A stretch of DNA of 64,000 bases from Dolichospermum sp. DET69 (GTDB lineage Bacteria > Cyanobacteriota > Cyanobacteriia > Cyanobacteriales > Nostocaceae): assembly GCA_017355425.1 (NCBI GenBank), contig CP070233.1:4319501-4383500 (forward strand). The letters are read 5' to 3'. The translations under genes were made by a program, and so were the position numbers. Numbering within the stretch: position 1 is the first letter of the stretch; every line of letters begins with the position of its first letter. This document shows, piece after piece, positions 9,701 to 17,558 of this stretch. Under the pieces are notes generated by a model, which was given only the letters and a program-made list of their open reading frames with translations, made no database searches and was not told where the DNA came from.

Positions 9701-11708
9701 GCGTTAACGGGGAGTTCCCACGGTGAAACAGAGCCTAGAAAAGCGACCTATTTTCAAGCAGGACACAACATCAAAATCCTGACTTCACTGGAGTTAATTC
9801 CCGCCGCATTTCTCCGCAATAACGGTAAGAGTCCAGGGATTCCAGTGGTTGAAATGGCTACACCTAACGGAACTATCAATCAACCGAGGGAACGAATAAA
9901 AACGGGTTGAGGGTCTAAGGGCGGTCGAACCCTAAGTAGGCTGGACGAGCAGCGGAATCCCTTCAATTCGGGTAGGACAGACCGTAATTGGTCTGAGGTG
10001 TTCAGAATACACAAAATGGAGCAGAGCATGGTTGGACACAGAGATAACTCTAGTGAACCTTGGAAGACGTTGCCCTGGAAGAAATTCCGCCGCAACCTAT
10101 TCCGCCTACAAAAACGAGTGTATAAAGCGGTTCAAGTTGGTGACAAGCGCAAAGCAAAGTCCCTACAAAAGCTGATTCTGAAATCAACCGCAGCAAGATT
10201 ACTGGCAATCCGTCAAGTATCACAGCTAAACGCTGGGAAGAAGACCGCAGGAATTGATGGCAAAAAGTCCCTTACCTTTAAGGAACGCTTTGAGCTTAAT
10301 GAACTGCTAAAAGCATCCGTTAGCAACTGGAAACACCAGGGGTTAAGAGAAATACCCATCCCCAAAAAGGATGGTACTACCAGGATGTTGAAAATCCCTA
10401 CTATTGCAGACAGGGCTTATCAATGCCTCGTCAAATACGCATTAGAACCAGCGCATGAGGCAACCTTCCACGCCAAGAGTTACGGGTTTAGAACAGGTCG
10501 TTCAGCGCATGACGCACAAAAAATCCTGTTCAGTAATCTAAGCTCCAATGCCAACGGAATAGAGAAACGAGTTATAGAACTCGATATCGAAAAATGCTTC
10601 GACAGGATAAACCACACCGCCATAATGGACAGACTCATCGCTCCTTATAGCATAAGACAGGGAATATTCCGATGTCTCAAAGCCGGAGTTAATCCAGAGT
10701 TTCCCGAACAGGGAACACCACAAGGGGGTGTGGTAAGTCCACTGTTAGCTAACATCGCCTTAAATGGGATTGAAAGTATTCATAGATACCACGTGGACTC
10801 TAAAAAACGAATCACAGACAAAACCCCCAAGGAACATATTATTGAACCATCTATCCGTTATGCGGATGACATGGTAATAATACTCAGACCTCAAGACGAT
10901 GCAATAGAAATACTTGACAAAATCAGTCAGTTCCTAGCAGAGCGGGGAATGAAAGTCAGTGAAAAAAAGACAAAGCTAACCGCCGCGACAGATGGGTTTG
11001 ATTTCCTCGGCTGGCACTTCAAAGTCCAGAAAAACGGGAAGTTTAGAGGCGTTCCATCAGCGGACAACTTTAAAACTTTTCGCAAGAAAGTAAAACACAT
11101 CGTCAACAACTCGAATTATGGTTCTACCACAAAGGCTGAGAAATTAGCCCCTGTAGTTAGAGGTTGGAGGAATTACCACCGCTTCTGCAAGATGGACGGG
11201 TCAAGAAACTCGTTATTCCACATCGAAAACAGAGCATTTAGGGTATTCAACAAGGAAACTAAGCAAAACCGCTACTCTAGCAAGAAATTACTAGATAAAG
11301 CGTTCCCCTCAGTTCCTTACTCCGAAAACAAACATATCATGGTCAAAGGTGAGAAATCACCCTACGACGGAGATTTAAGTTATTGGAGCGAACGTAACAG
11401 CAAGCTCTATAACAACGATACCTCTAAAGCCCTCAAACGGCAAAACCATAAATGTGGTCATTGTGGACTGAAATTGCTTAGTGACGAGAAGGTACATTTA
11501 CATCATATAGATGGAAACCACCAAAACCGGAAAACTAAAAACCTTCTAGCCATTCACTTTCATCTGCCACGATTATATTCACATGAGCAAAAGCGAAAGT
11601 TAAGAACATCGGAAGCTGGGTGCGGTGAAAGTCGCACGCCCAGATTTAACAGAGAGGAGCGCGGGATAATACCCGCCTTCGACTCTACCTAGTTTTGCTG
11701 ATGAATAA
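6728..11708 (+). CDS. YbjN-domain protein gene split by two group II introns
   Basis: Exon 1 (6728 to ~7153) encodes a YbjN-type fold starting MAANITQIAKYLDNLGW. The frame then runs into GTGCG, the 5' signature of a group II intron. The coding sense resumes at ~9365 with QDPGNLDLGERLLLSIQEQ and AMEARKKR, the expected C-terminal helix, until ~9476, where a second GTGCG starts another intron. Exon 3 resumes at ~11689 and ends at TAA 11706 (SFADE-stop) or at TAG 11690, depending on the exact junction. Spliced protein: about 185 residues. YbjN-like proteins resemble type III secretion chaperones, and their cyanobacterial role is unknown. Without splicing only a 147-residue truncated protein is made. 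Exon 2 is only ~112 nt. Confidence 0.8.
7707..9279 (+). pseudogene. Group II intron-encoded RT/maturase, frameshifted (intron 1)
   Basis: The protein starts at the ATG at 7707, preceded by GGAG. It aligns residue for residue with the intact frame of intron 2 until ~7910. There the sequence ACAGGAATT replaces the eight bases TGGGAAGA of intron 2, a net gain of one base that shifts the frame and leads to a stop at 7935-7937. After the shift the second frame is open from ~7925 to 9279 and contains the RT active-site motif RYADDMV, the maturase X domain and a complete HNH domain ending ESCHDYIHISKSES. RT and maturase activity should therefore be lost unless frameshifting or internal initiation (for example at 8410) rescues part of it. 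Confidence 0.9.
9290..9323 (+). ncRNA. Domain V of group II intron 1
   Basis: A 34-nt hairpin beginning with the catalytic AGC triad and carrying the GTGAAAGT core. Compared with intron 2, one base pair in the upper stem has changed A-U to G-C on both sides, a compensatory change that supports the helix. Confidence 0.85.
9478..11688 (+). mobile_element. Group II intron 2 (RT frame intact)
   Basis: About 2.21 kb, starting at GTGCG (9478) and ending ...CTAC (11688). Domain V is at 11614-11647, followed by a domain VI stem of the same sequence as in intron 1. It lies only ~112 nt after intron 1, inside the same host gene and in the same orientation. The upstream exon sequences resemble each other (GGAAACAGGAG before intron 1, GGAAAAAGCGGGG before intron 2), so both sites could be read by nearly the same exon-binding sequences. 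Homology over 2.2 kb makes deletion of one intron plus exon 2 by recombination possible. Confidence 0.9.
10028..11692 (+). CDS. Group II intron-encoded reverse transcriptase/maturase with damaged HNH end (intron 2)
   Basis: A 554-residue frame; the ATG at 10028 is preferred over the GTG at 9998 because GGAG precedes it at a good distance. Domains in order: RT with GIDGKKSL (~75-82), GTPQGGVVSPLL (229-240) and the catalytic YADD (278-281); maturase X domain with RGWRNYHRF (~378-386); then HNH with CGHC (476-479) and HLHHIDGNHQN (490-500). After His510 a net +1 change near 11557-11564 (TTTCAT where intron 1 has GAAAG) replaces the final CHDYIH element with unrelated residues. The frame then reads through domains V and VI of its own intron to a TAG at 11690. 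RT and splicing functions look intact; DNA second-strand cleavage by HNH is probably impaired. Confidence 0.9.
   Translation: MVGHRDNSSEPWKTLPWKKFRRNLFRLQKRVYKAVQVGDKRKAKSLQKLILKSTAARLLAIRQVSQLNAGKKTAGIDGKKSLTFKERFELNELLKASVSNWKHQGLREIPIPKKDGTTRMLKIPTIADRAYQCLVKYALEPAHEATFHAKSYGFRTGRSAHDAQKILFSNLSSNANGIEKRVIELDIEKCFDRINHTAIMDRLIAPYSIRQGIFRCLKAGVNPEFPEQGTPQGGVVSPLLANIALNGIESIHRYHVDSKKRITDKTPKEHIIEPSIRYADDMVIILRPQDDAIEILDKISQFLAERGMKVSEKKTKLTAATDGFDFLGWHFKVQKNGKFRGVPSADNFKTFRKKVKHIVNNSNYGSTTKAEKLAPVVRGWRNYHRFCKMDGSRNSLFHIENRAFRVFNKETKQNRYSSKKLLDKAFPSVPYSENKHIMVKGEKSPYDGDLSYWSERNSKLYNNDTSKALKRQNHKCGHCGLKLLSDEKVHLHHIDGNHQNRKTKNLLAIHFHLPRLYSHEQKRKLRTSEAGCGESRTPRFNREERGIIPAFDST
11614..11647 (+). 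ncRNA. Domain V of group II intron 2
   Basis: A 34-nt catalytic hairpin with the AGC triad and GTGAAAGTC core. Because of the frameshift in the intron-encoded gene, this segment is also translated as the tail of the maturase frame, so ribosomes could hinder ribozyme folding. Confidence 0.85.
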
Positions 11709-11786
11709 AGCGGATCACTACTGAAATCGCTACACTGCAAAGTGATAACCTGATCATATACAGAAATTTTTTAGGGCCGGATTTTT

Positions 11787-12428
11787 ATGACATCCTATGC
11801 AACCTCCTCTGCTAAAGCAGAAATGAGTGAACTCCGACGGTTAAAAAGCTTATTACCCCCAGAATTACAAAGTTGGGTAACAGTTGAAGGCACAACGGAG
11901 GTTAATCCATCTTTGATTCGTTGCGAAGAAATTGGTAAAGACCAAGTAGAAATTCAAATTGACTTGGTGAAATGGGACGCTCTGGCAATGGACCAGCGGA
12001 ATTTGCTGTTTTGGCATGAGGTTGCTCGCGTTCAAAATGACACTATTCCTAAAGATGGTTGGGAAATGGCAGCACTGGCCATTGGTTTAGGTGGTGCTGT
12101 AGGTGAATTATGGGTACAAGATGGATTATTGCTAGTATTAGCTATGGCACTCTGTGGCGTGTCCGGTTGGCGATTATATCAAAAAAATAATGGGGGCAAA
12201 CAGGTTAAAGAATTGCTAGATGCTGACGAAAAAGCGATCGCTCTAGCAACCCGTTTCGGATATAGTTTACCCAACGCCTATAAAAGTCTTGGTAGTGCCT
12301 TAAAAACCTTAGTTGAAAACACTCCTAGTAAAGGTCAGCGTTCTCGATATGAAGCTAGACTTTCTGCTCTCAAACGGAGTGCCAACAAAGCCAAAACTAA
12401 ATCTAGGAATGAGGACTCTGGACTGTAA
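11787..12428 (+). CDS. DUF3318 family membrane protein
   Basis: A 213-residue protein with the conserved cyanobacterial DUF3318 pattern: an N-terminal LRRLKSLLPPELQSWV, a central QRNLLFWHEVARVQNDTIP with a His-Glu pair, and a hydrophobic hairpin (about residues 92-135) that should cross the membrane twice. The C-terminal part is basic and helical. The function of the family is unknown; the HE pair followed by membrane segments is loosely reminiscent of zinc proteases, but no full metal site is visible. It lies ~80 bp after the intron-split YbjN gene on the same strand. Confidence 0.8.
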   Translation: MTSYATSSAKAEMSELRRLKSLLPPELQSWVTVEGTTEVNPSLIRCEEIGKDQVEIQIDLVKWDALAMDQRNLLFWHEVARVQNDTIPKDGWEMAALAIGLGGAVGELWVQDGLLLVLAMALCGVSGWRLYQKNNGGKQVKELLDADEKAIALATRFGYSLPNAYKSLGSALKTLVENTPSKGQRSRYEARLSALKRSANKAKTKSRNEDSGL

Positions 12429-12443
12429 AATCTTGACAGTTAG

Positions 12444-12685
12444 TGGGTTGGGTATTGCCCATAGGTGTCAAATTAAGGGCGTATTGCAATACGCCCCTAC
12501 TTATCCTATTTCGTTCCCATACTCTGTATGGGAATGCCATCATAGAGGCTCTGCCTCATTATTCATTGAAGGCAGAGCCTTCTAAAATTCATTCCCATAC
12601 AGAGTATGGGAACAAGAAAAACTTGGGTTCCTTGCCAGATAAAGGTTTTAGGTTAAGTTGACACCAATGGGCAATACCTAACCCA
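12444..12685. mobile_element. Nested miniature inverted-repeat element (MITE)
   Basis: The ends 12444-12476 and 12653-12685 are 33-bp inverted repeats with three mismatches (core GGTATTGCCCAT). Inside lies a second palindromic unit bounded by perfect 20-bp inverted repeats at 12513-12532 and 12594-12613 (core CCCATACTCTGTATGGG). Inside that is a third repeat (AGGCTCTGCC with GGCAGAGCCT). A further palindrome, GGGCGTATTG/CAATACGCCC, sits at 12478-12497. No transposase is present. The nesting suggests sequential insertion of non-autonomous elements. Confidence 0.75.
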
Positions 12686-13559
12686 TAAAGATATAGCAGG
12701 AATCAAAACATCAAAAATATCTACCCATTGAACTTTTGTATTCAGAAAAAATTTATCAAACAGAATTCAGGAGTCACAGAGTCAGAATTCAGTTGGGTAT
12801 TCTGTGCGAGTGGCGGATGAATAACCGGCGTTTTTGCACCCCCACCAAATCGCAGATTTGGTGGTCTTTAATCAGTCGCAGGTCTGAATCCTCGACTGAT
12901 TGATTCTGACTCGGTGACTACTGACTCGGTGACTCCTTCTTCAATAAAAATTCATATACTTAACCAAATATTAAAACTTTATCAAACTTTGTTCTTTTGC
13001 TCATGAAAACTTTTTAAGTTCTATCTCTGATTCAATATTTTATAAAATTGGGAGTTATAGGTCGCAAAAATACCGGAATATCCTTACTTACCTCCGCAAC
13101 TAATAAGACTGCCAATTATAACTTCTTAACAACTGTACTTTGGAAGACAATTATTTTTACAAATACCTCTAACTTAGTGTTAGAGGCTAGTTATAGGAAT
13201 TTTTTACCTTCTTCTCAATGGGTTTTATCGCTCATACTGGGAAATTTTAAATTCATACCTACGGAGTTTAGATAGGAGATAATTATTTCTAACTGTTCTA
13301 TCTGATATCCGGCAGTTTCTTAGTAAAATTGCCGATTAATCAGCGATATTATTGCTGGCAAAAATGCTGCTAAAAATTGTGCATGAAGCAGAGGATATTC
13401 TCAAGTTAAGCTAATGTTATCGTGGACAAAGGTAAGTTTTTTATGGCAATCCATTCTAGTAATATAGATAATTGCACAGGAGTTGCATGAACTTCAAAAT
13501 TAAAGATCAGGTTAATTGTTTTTCTAAGACAAAATAACGTTTAGCAAATTAGATTGTAG
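12686..13559. other. Intergenic region with palindromes upstream of the STAS-sugar transferase gene
   Basis: No protein-coding gene is supported. There is a palindrome around 12842-12864 (CCACCAAATC...GATTTGGTGG) and AATCAGTCG/CGACTGATT at ~12869-12901, within a stretch of direct repeats of GACTCGGTGACT type. From 12950 on the DNA is AT-rich; the last 250 bases probably hold the promoter of the gene at 13560, but no motif is clear. A 75-codon frame at 13048 has no protein-like character. Confidence 0.4.
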
Positions 13560-14609
13560 ATGGCAACTAAAGTTCAGAGTTTTATGAGTAGCCAAACCAT
13601 ACCAGTAGATTTTCCCGTTACTTACTCGGAAGATGTAGTAATCTTACAAGTACCAGTGAGGTTAACTGTGCTTGAAGCCGTCAGTTTTAAGCAAACTTGC
13701 CAAAACTTAATTCAAGCGGATTCACCACCTAAGCAAATTTTAATTGATTTCCAAAATACTACTTTTATGGATAGTAGTGGTTTAGGTTCTCTAGTGAGTA
13801 ATTTTAAAAATTCGAGAGAATTGGGAATTAAGGTAACACTGCGTCATGTTACTCCCCAAGTCATGGCAGTTTTAAATCTGACGGGATTAGATCAGGTGTT
13901 TCCCATTGAGTCACTCCACAACCTCACACTAATCGCAACGGATAACTTTACAGACTCAGGAAAAAATAATTCTCGAAAAGGAGATCCACTTCCTCAAACT
14001 CATAATTCCGTGGCATCTTGGATGAAACGGGCCATTGATATTGTTGGAGCATTAGTTGGATTAGTAATTACATTTATTTTGTTTATTCCCATCGCAATTA
14101 CCATTCAAATTGACAATCCTGGTCCGATTTTCTTTAAGCAAACCCGTTGTGGTTGGATGGGTAAGCGGTTTGCTATTTGGAAATTTCGGTCTATGTGTGT
14201 AGATGCCGAAGCTAGAAAATCCCAAATCAAAAATCAAGTGGAAGGAGCTTTCTTTAAAAATGATAATGACCCTAGAATTACTAAAGTAGGTAAATTTTTA
14301 CGCCGTACCAGTCTCGATGAACTACCTCAATTTTGGAATGTTCTCAAAGGGGAAATGAGTTTAGTCGGGACTCGTCCACCTACACCTGATGAGGTAGAAC
14401 GCTACGAAGTACCAGAATGGCAACGTTTTGATGTTAAACCTGGTATGACTGGTGAATGGCAGGTTAATGGACGCTCTACAGTTCGGAGTTTTGAAGATGT
14501 GATTCGTTTAGATTTGCAGTATCAGCAAAATTGGACTTTAGTTTACGATTTAAAGTTAATTTTCAAAACTATCACCATTTTGTTTAATAAAAACAGTGGG
14601 GCTGTTTAA
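13560..14609 (+). CDS. STAS domain fused to exopolysaccharide sugar-1-phosphate transferase
   Basis: A 349-residue fusion. Residues ~15-120 form a STAS (anti-sigma-factor antagonist, RsbV-like) domain with the phosphorylation-site motif MDSSGLGSLVSNF, including the Ser that is phosphorylated in RsbV proteins. Residues ~155-349 form a bacterial sugar transferase: a membrane anchor (IVGALVGLVITFILFIPIAI), then GPIFFKQTRCGWMGKRF, KFRSM, RRTSLDELPQFWNVLKGEMS and GTRPPTP, motifs of undecaprenyl-phosphate sugar phosphotransferases that start glycan repeat-unit synthesis. The fusion implies that glycan initiation may be controlled by reversible Ser phosphorylation. Relatives in Anabaena are linked to heterocyst polysaccharide, but I cannot assign a hep name. 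No strong Shine-Dalgarno sequence is visible. Confidence 0.88.
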   Translation: MATKVQSFMSSQTIPVDFPVTYSEDVVILQVPVRLTVLEAVSFKQTCQNLIQADSPPKQILIDFQNTTFMDSSGLGSLVSNFKNSRELGIKVTLRHVTPQVMAVLNLTGLDQVFPIESLHNLTLIATDNFTDSGKNNSRKGDPLPQTHNSVASWMKRAIDIVGALVGLVITFILFIPIAITIQIDNPGPIFFKQTRCGWMGKRFAIWKFRSMCVDAEARKSQIKNQVEGAFFKNDNDPRITKVGKFLRRTSLDELPQFWNVLKGEMSLVGTRPPTPDEVERYEVPEWQRFDVKPGMTGEWQVNGRSTVRSFEDVIRLDLQYQQNWTLVYDLKLIFKTITILFNKNSGAV

Positions 14610-15122
14610 TAAATTCCTGTTCCTTGGTTATCTACGGCTAAACTCAATTTACCAAATTTATCTATTCAATTTACCCAAGTCACAAATCGGCTTGGGCTTA
14701 TTTTTATGCAAGGGAATAGGAAACTAGTAGTCTGTCAAATAAATTTTGACGGATCAGAAACGAACCACGAAGGAACGAAGGACACGAAGGAAGAAGGAAG
14801 AAGGAAGAAGGAATCATCAATATGGCAGCGAATGAACCCGTCAATTAGTTGTTGACAGGCTACTAGTCCGCCCATAAAAGGCGGTTTTGCTACTCTCTTT
14901 GAAAAATAAGAATTTTTTCGCTTACTAGGGGGAGGCTGAAAACTTTGCTTTGTGGCTAATTTTTTGCTTTCGTTCCCCGCTTCCTGTTCCCTTTGTTCAT
15001 AAAGTGATCAACTGTAGAATATGTTACTATTCAGAGAAAACCTATTCACACAATTGCAGTTCAGTTATTTGTAAGCAAGTTGAATAAGTAGTTAGTTCGA
15101 TGAAAAAAGCATCCGAGGTTGA
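14610..15122. other. Intergenic region carrying a MITE and GAAGGAA repeats
   Basis: Apart from the element at 14723-14867 the region has a run of AGAAGGAAG-type direct repeats at ~14785-14812, which lies inside that element, and an AT-rich stretch before rsfS. No gene is supported. Confidence 0.45.
14723..14867. mobile_element. MITE, 145 bp
   Basis: Terminal inverted repeats of about 30 bp: ACTAGTAGTCTGTCAA at 14723-14738 pairs with TTGACAGGCTACTAGT at 14852-14867, and pairing continues inward to TGACGG/CCGTCA. The centre contains AAGGAAGA-type direct repeats. No coding capacity. Confidence 0.65.
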
Positions 15123-15560
15123 ATGACTAAATCTTTTCAAAGAAATTTCCCATTGACGAAAAGCCCTGTTACCAGACTTAAACCTGACACAGAAGAGACA
15201 AGTGAAAATTTGGCTCTCACCGTTGCCGAAGCGGCTTTAGACCGCAAAGCCGTAGAAATTATTTTGCTCAACGTGGCAGAAATTTCCTCCTTGTCTGATT
15301 ACTTTGTGATGATGACCGGATATTCTAAGGTACAGGTCAGAGCGATCGCTGATGCAATTGAAGGACAAGTTGAAATTGAGTGGCAACGACGACCCCTAAG
15401 AACCGAAGGAAAAGCGGACGGAACTTGGGTACTCCAAGATTATGGTGATGTTATCGTCCATATCATGATGCCAAGGGAACGGGAGTTTTATAATTTAGAA
15501 GCGTTCTGGGGACACGCGGAACGTATTTCCCTACCAAACTCCGATGATACTGAGGGTTAA
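15123..15560 (+). CDS. rsfS: Ribosomal silencing factor RsfS (Iojap family)
   Basis: A 145-residue protein. After a ~30-residue variable N-terminus the RsfS core is clear: AEAALDRKAVEIILLNVAEI, SLSDYFVMMTGYSKVQVRAI, GTWVLQDYGDVIVHIM and REFYNLEAFWG. RsfS binds ribosomal protein L14 of the large subunit and blocks subunit joining when growth slows. The downstream CGLD27 gene starts only 5 bp after the stop, so the two probably form an operon. Confidence 0.95.
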   Translation: MTKSFQRNFPLTKSPVTRLKPDTEETSENLALTVAEAALDRKAVEIILLNVAEISSLSDYFVMMTGYSKVQVRAIADAIEGQVEIEWQRRPLRTEGKADGTWVLQDYGDVIVHIMMPREREFYNLEAFWGHAERISLPNSDDTEG

Positions 15561-15565
15561 CCGAT

Positions 15566-16066
15566 ATGATGCGATCCTCCCTTGAGAATTGCCCAGTTCC
15601 GACAGAACAACAACCGCTGAATGAGTACGAAGAATTAAAAAATGCCTGGCTATTTCGAGATAGTACCTTAAGCTGGGGCAACTACACCAAGAAAATTTTT
15701 TGGATTTGGGCTTGGTCCTGGTTAATAGCCGGACCGGTAGCAGCGGCCAGCTTTCCTCCACAAAAGCAGATTTTTAATTTTCTGATTTGTGGCTCTGGTG
15801 CTGCTAGTGTAAGTGTAGTGCTGGTATTGGTGCGGTTATATTTAGGTTGGTTCTATGTGCGCGATCGCCTTTACAATCCCACCGTATTTTATGAAGAATC
15901 TGGTTGGTACGATGGACAAACTTGGACAAAACCCCAAGAAGTCATCAGCCGCGATCGCTTAATTGTTACCTACGAAATTAAACCCATTTTCCAACGCCTG
16001 CAAATTACCTTTGCTGCCTTGGCTCTTATGTATCTTATGGGTACTATAGTGTGGCATTTTTTATAA
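15566..16066 (+). CDS. CGLD27/Ycf36-like (DUF1230) membrane protein
   Basis: A 166-residue protein with the DUF1230 signatures CPVPTEQQPLNEYEEL near the N-terminus and LYNPTVFYEESGWYDGQ with TKPQEVISRDRL in the second half. Two central hydrophobic segments (about residues 50-95) and one at the C-terminus make it an integral membrane protein. The family is conserved in cyanobacteria, algal plastids (Ycf36) and plants (CGLD27), where it has been linked to growth under iron limitation; its biochemical role is unclear. Two adjacent ATG codons (15566, 15569) could start it. It is the second gene after rsfS. Confidence 0.85.
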   Translation: MMRSSLENCPVPTEQQPLNEYEELKNAWLFRDSTLSWGNYTKKIFWIWAWSWLIAGPVAAASFPPQKQIFNFLICGSGAASVSVVLVLVRLYLGWFYVRDRLYNPTVFYEESGWYDGQTWTKPQEVISRDRLIVTYEIKPIFQRLQITFAALALMYLMGTIVWHFL

Positions 16067-16069
16067 ATA

Positions 16070-16222
16070 GTCATTAGTTATTAGTCATTAGTTATTAGTC
16101 ATTGGTAAAACAACTGACAACTGACAACTGACAACTGACAACTGACAACTGACAACTGACAACTGACAATTGACAACTGACAACTGACCACTGACAACTG
16201 ACCACTGACCACTGACAATTCA
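16070..16222. repeat. STRR heptanucleotide repeats upstream of the asparaginase gene
   Basis: First GTCATTAGTTATTA-type units, then about 14 copies of the heptamer AACTGAC with small variants. Such short tandemly repeated repetitive sequences are known from Calothrix and Anabaena. The array ends ~20 bp before the start codon of the next gene. Confidence 0.9.
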
Positions 16223-16240
16223 CAAAATAGATATAAACCC

Positions 16241-17194
16241 ATGACAATGGGAAAACGAACTCAAGCCGCAGCACTGGAAGTCCGGTTGCTGCGTGAAGGC
16301 ATTATCGAATCTCGGCATATAGTCCAGGCTGTAGTTAGCGATGACCGGGGACGGGTACTTTCCGTTGCTGGTAGCGCTGAAACTGCTGCATTTGTCCGTT
16401 CAGCCCTTAAACCATTTCAAGCACTGGCTGTCACTAGCACAGGCACATTAGAACGCTATGGTTTAAGTGATAGAGACTTAGCAATTATCACCAGTTCCCA
16501 TAAAGCCAGCATGGAACAGGTGAGACAGGTATTTAACATTCTGTGGCGAGCAGATATTGACATAAATTCTCTGCAATGCCCGATTCCTCAAGGCAAGCGT
16601 AGTCCTCTAGAATATAATTGCTCTGGTAAACACGCGGGAATGTTAGCAGTTTGTCAGCAACGCCATTGGCCGTTAACTAACTATTTGGATCGCAAACACC
16701 CACTCCAACAGTTAATTATCACCAAAGTAGCAGAATTGCTGCGAATGCCCGCAGAAGAATTTCTCACGGCTCATGATGACTGTGGCGCACCTACATATTT
16801 GATGCAACTCAGTCAAATGGCCTCTTTATATGCAATCCTGGCTTCCAGTAATAATGTGGACATGGAACGCATTGTCCGCGCCATGAATCATCATCCGACA
16901 ATGGTGGCTGGAGACGGGGAATTTGATACAGAATTGATGCGCCTAACTCCTAGCGAGTTGGTGAGTAAATCTGGGGCGGAAGGGGTCCAGTGCATTGGCC
17001 GACTCGGTGAAGGTATGGGATTAGCTATTAAAGTTATGGATGGCTCAAAACGCGCTAAATATGCTGTAGCTATTCACGTCCTCCAACAAATGGGTTGGAT
17101 TACTCCCAGTATTGCCCAAAGCCTGTCCGAGAAGTTTATGAACCTAGGGAAATACAAGCGTTTGGAAGTAATTGGAGAATTATCGCTTTTATAG
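16241..17194 (+). CDS. Asparaginase of the Rhizobium etli AnsA (ReAV) type
   Basis: A 317-residue enzyme expected to hydrolyse L-asparagine to aspartate and ammonia. It belongs to the asparaginase II family unrelated to E. coli AnsA/AnsB. Two SxxK motifs proposed as catalytic are present (SALK at 54-57 and SSHK at 85-88), as are the metal-binding cysteines in YNCSGKHAGML (Cys127) and HDDCGAPTY (Cys181). GDGEFDTELMRLTPSELVSKSGAEG is also typical and the length is normal. Start: ATG at 16241 or 16247 (MGKRTQ). It follows an STRR array that leaves little room for a ribosome-binding site. The initiator tRNA gene begins 60 bp downstream on the same strand. Confidence 0.88.
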   Translation: MTMGKRTQAAALEVRLLREGIIESRHIVQAVVSDDRGRVLSVAGSAETAAFVRSALKPFQALAVTSTGTLERYGLSDRDLAIITSSHKASMEQVRQVFNILWRADIDINSLQCPIPQGKRSPLEYNCSGKHAGMLAVCQQRHWPLTNYLDRKHPLQQLIITKVAELLRMPAEEFLTAHDDCGAPTYLMQLSQMASLYAILASSNNVDMERIVRAMNHHPTMVAGDGEFDTELMRLTPSELVSKSGAEGVQCIGRLGEGMGLAIKVMDGSKRAKYAVAIHVLQQMGWITPSIAQSLSEKFMNLGKYKRLEVIGELSLL

Positions 17195-17254
17195 TTGACA
17201 AACTTTTGACTTCGCGCTATATTAAAGAAGTCGAGAGAAACGCGACGAAAGCGA

Positions 17255-17331
<77 letters not shown>

Positions 17332-17558
17332 AATAAAAAAAATAAGTCCCTGTAATCTTCCAAGGTTATGGGGATTTATTTTATGAAAACAGAATGTAGG
17401 GGCGCAGGGCCTGCGCCCAGTCAGAAATCAGAATTAATTCTTCTAAATAAAAAAATATCCCAAAATTTCTGGTGGTGCGGGCCGAAAAGTCCCCTAATAA
17501 TACAAGGAGGGACCAGATGCCCATCCCACAAGATTGGATAATTTTTTTGTGGAGTTCT

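Noticed and set aside
13048-13275. 75-codon frame before the STAS-sugar transferase gene
   Set aside because: AT-rich intergenic sequence with no family resemblance or ribosome-binding site.
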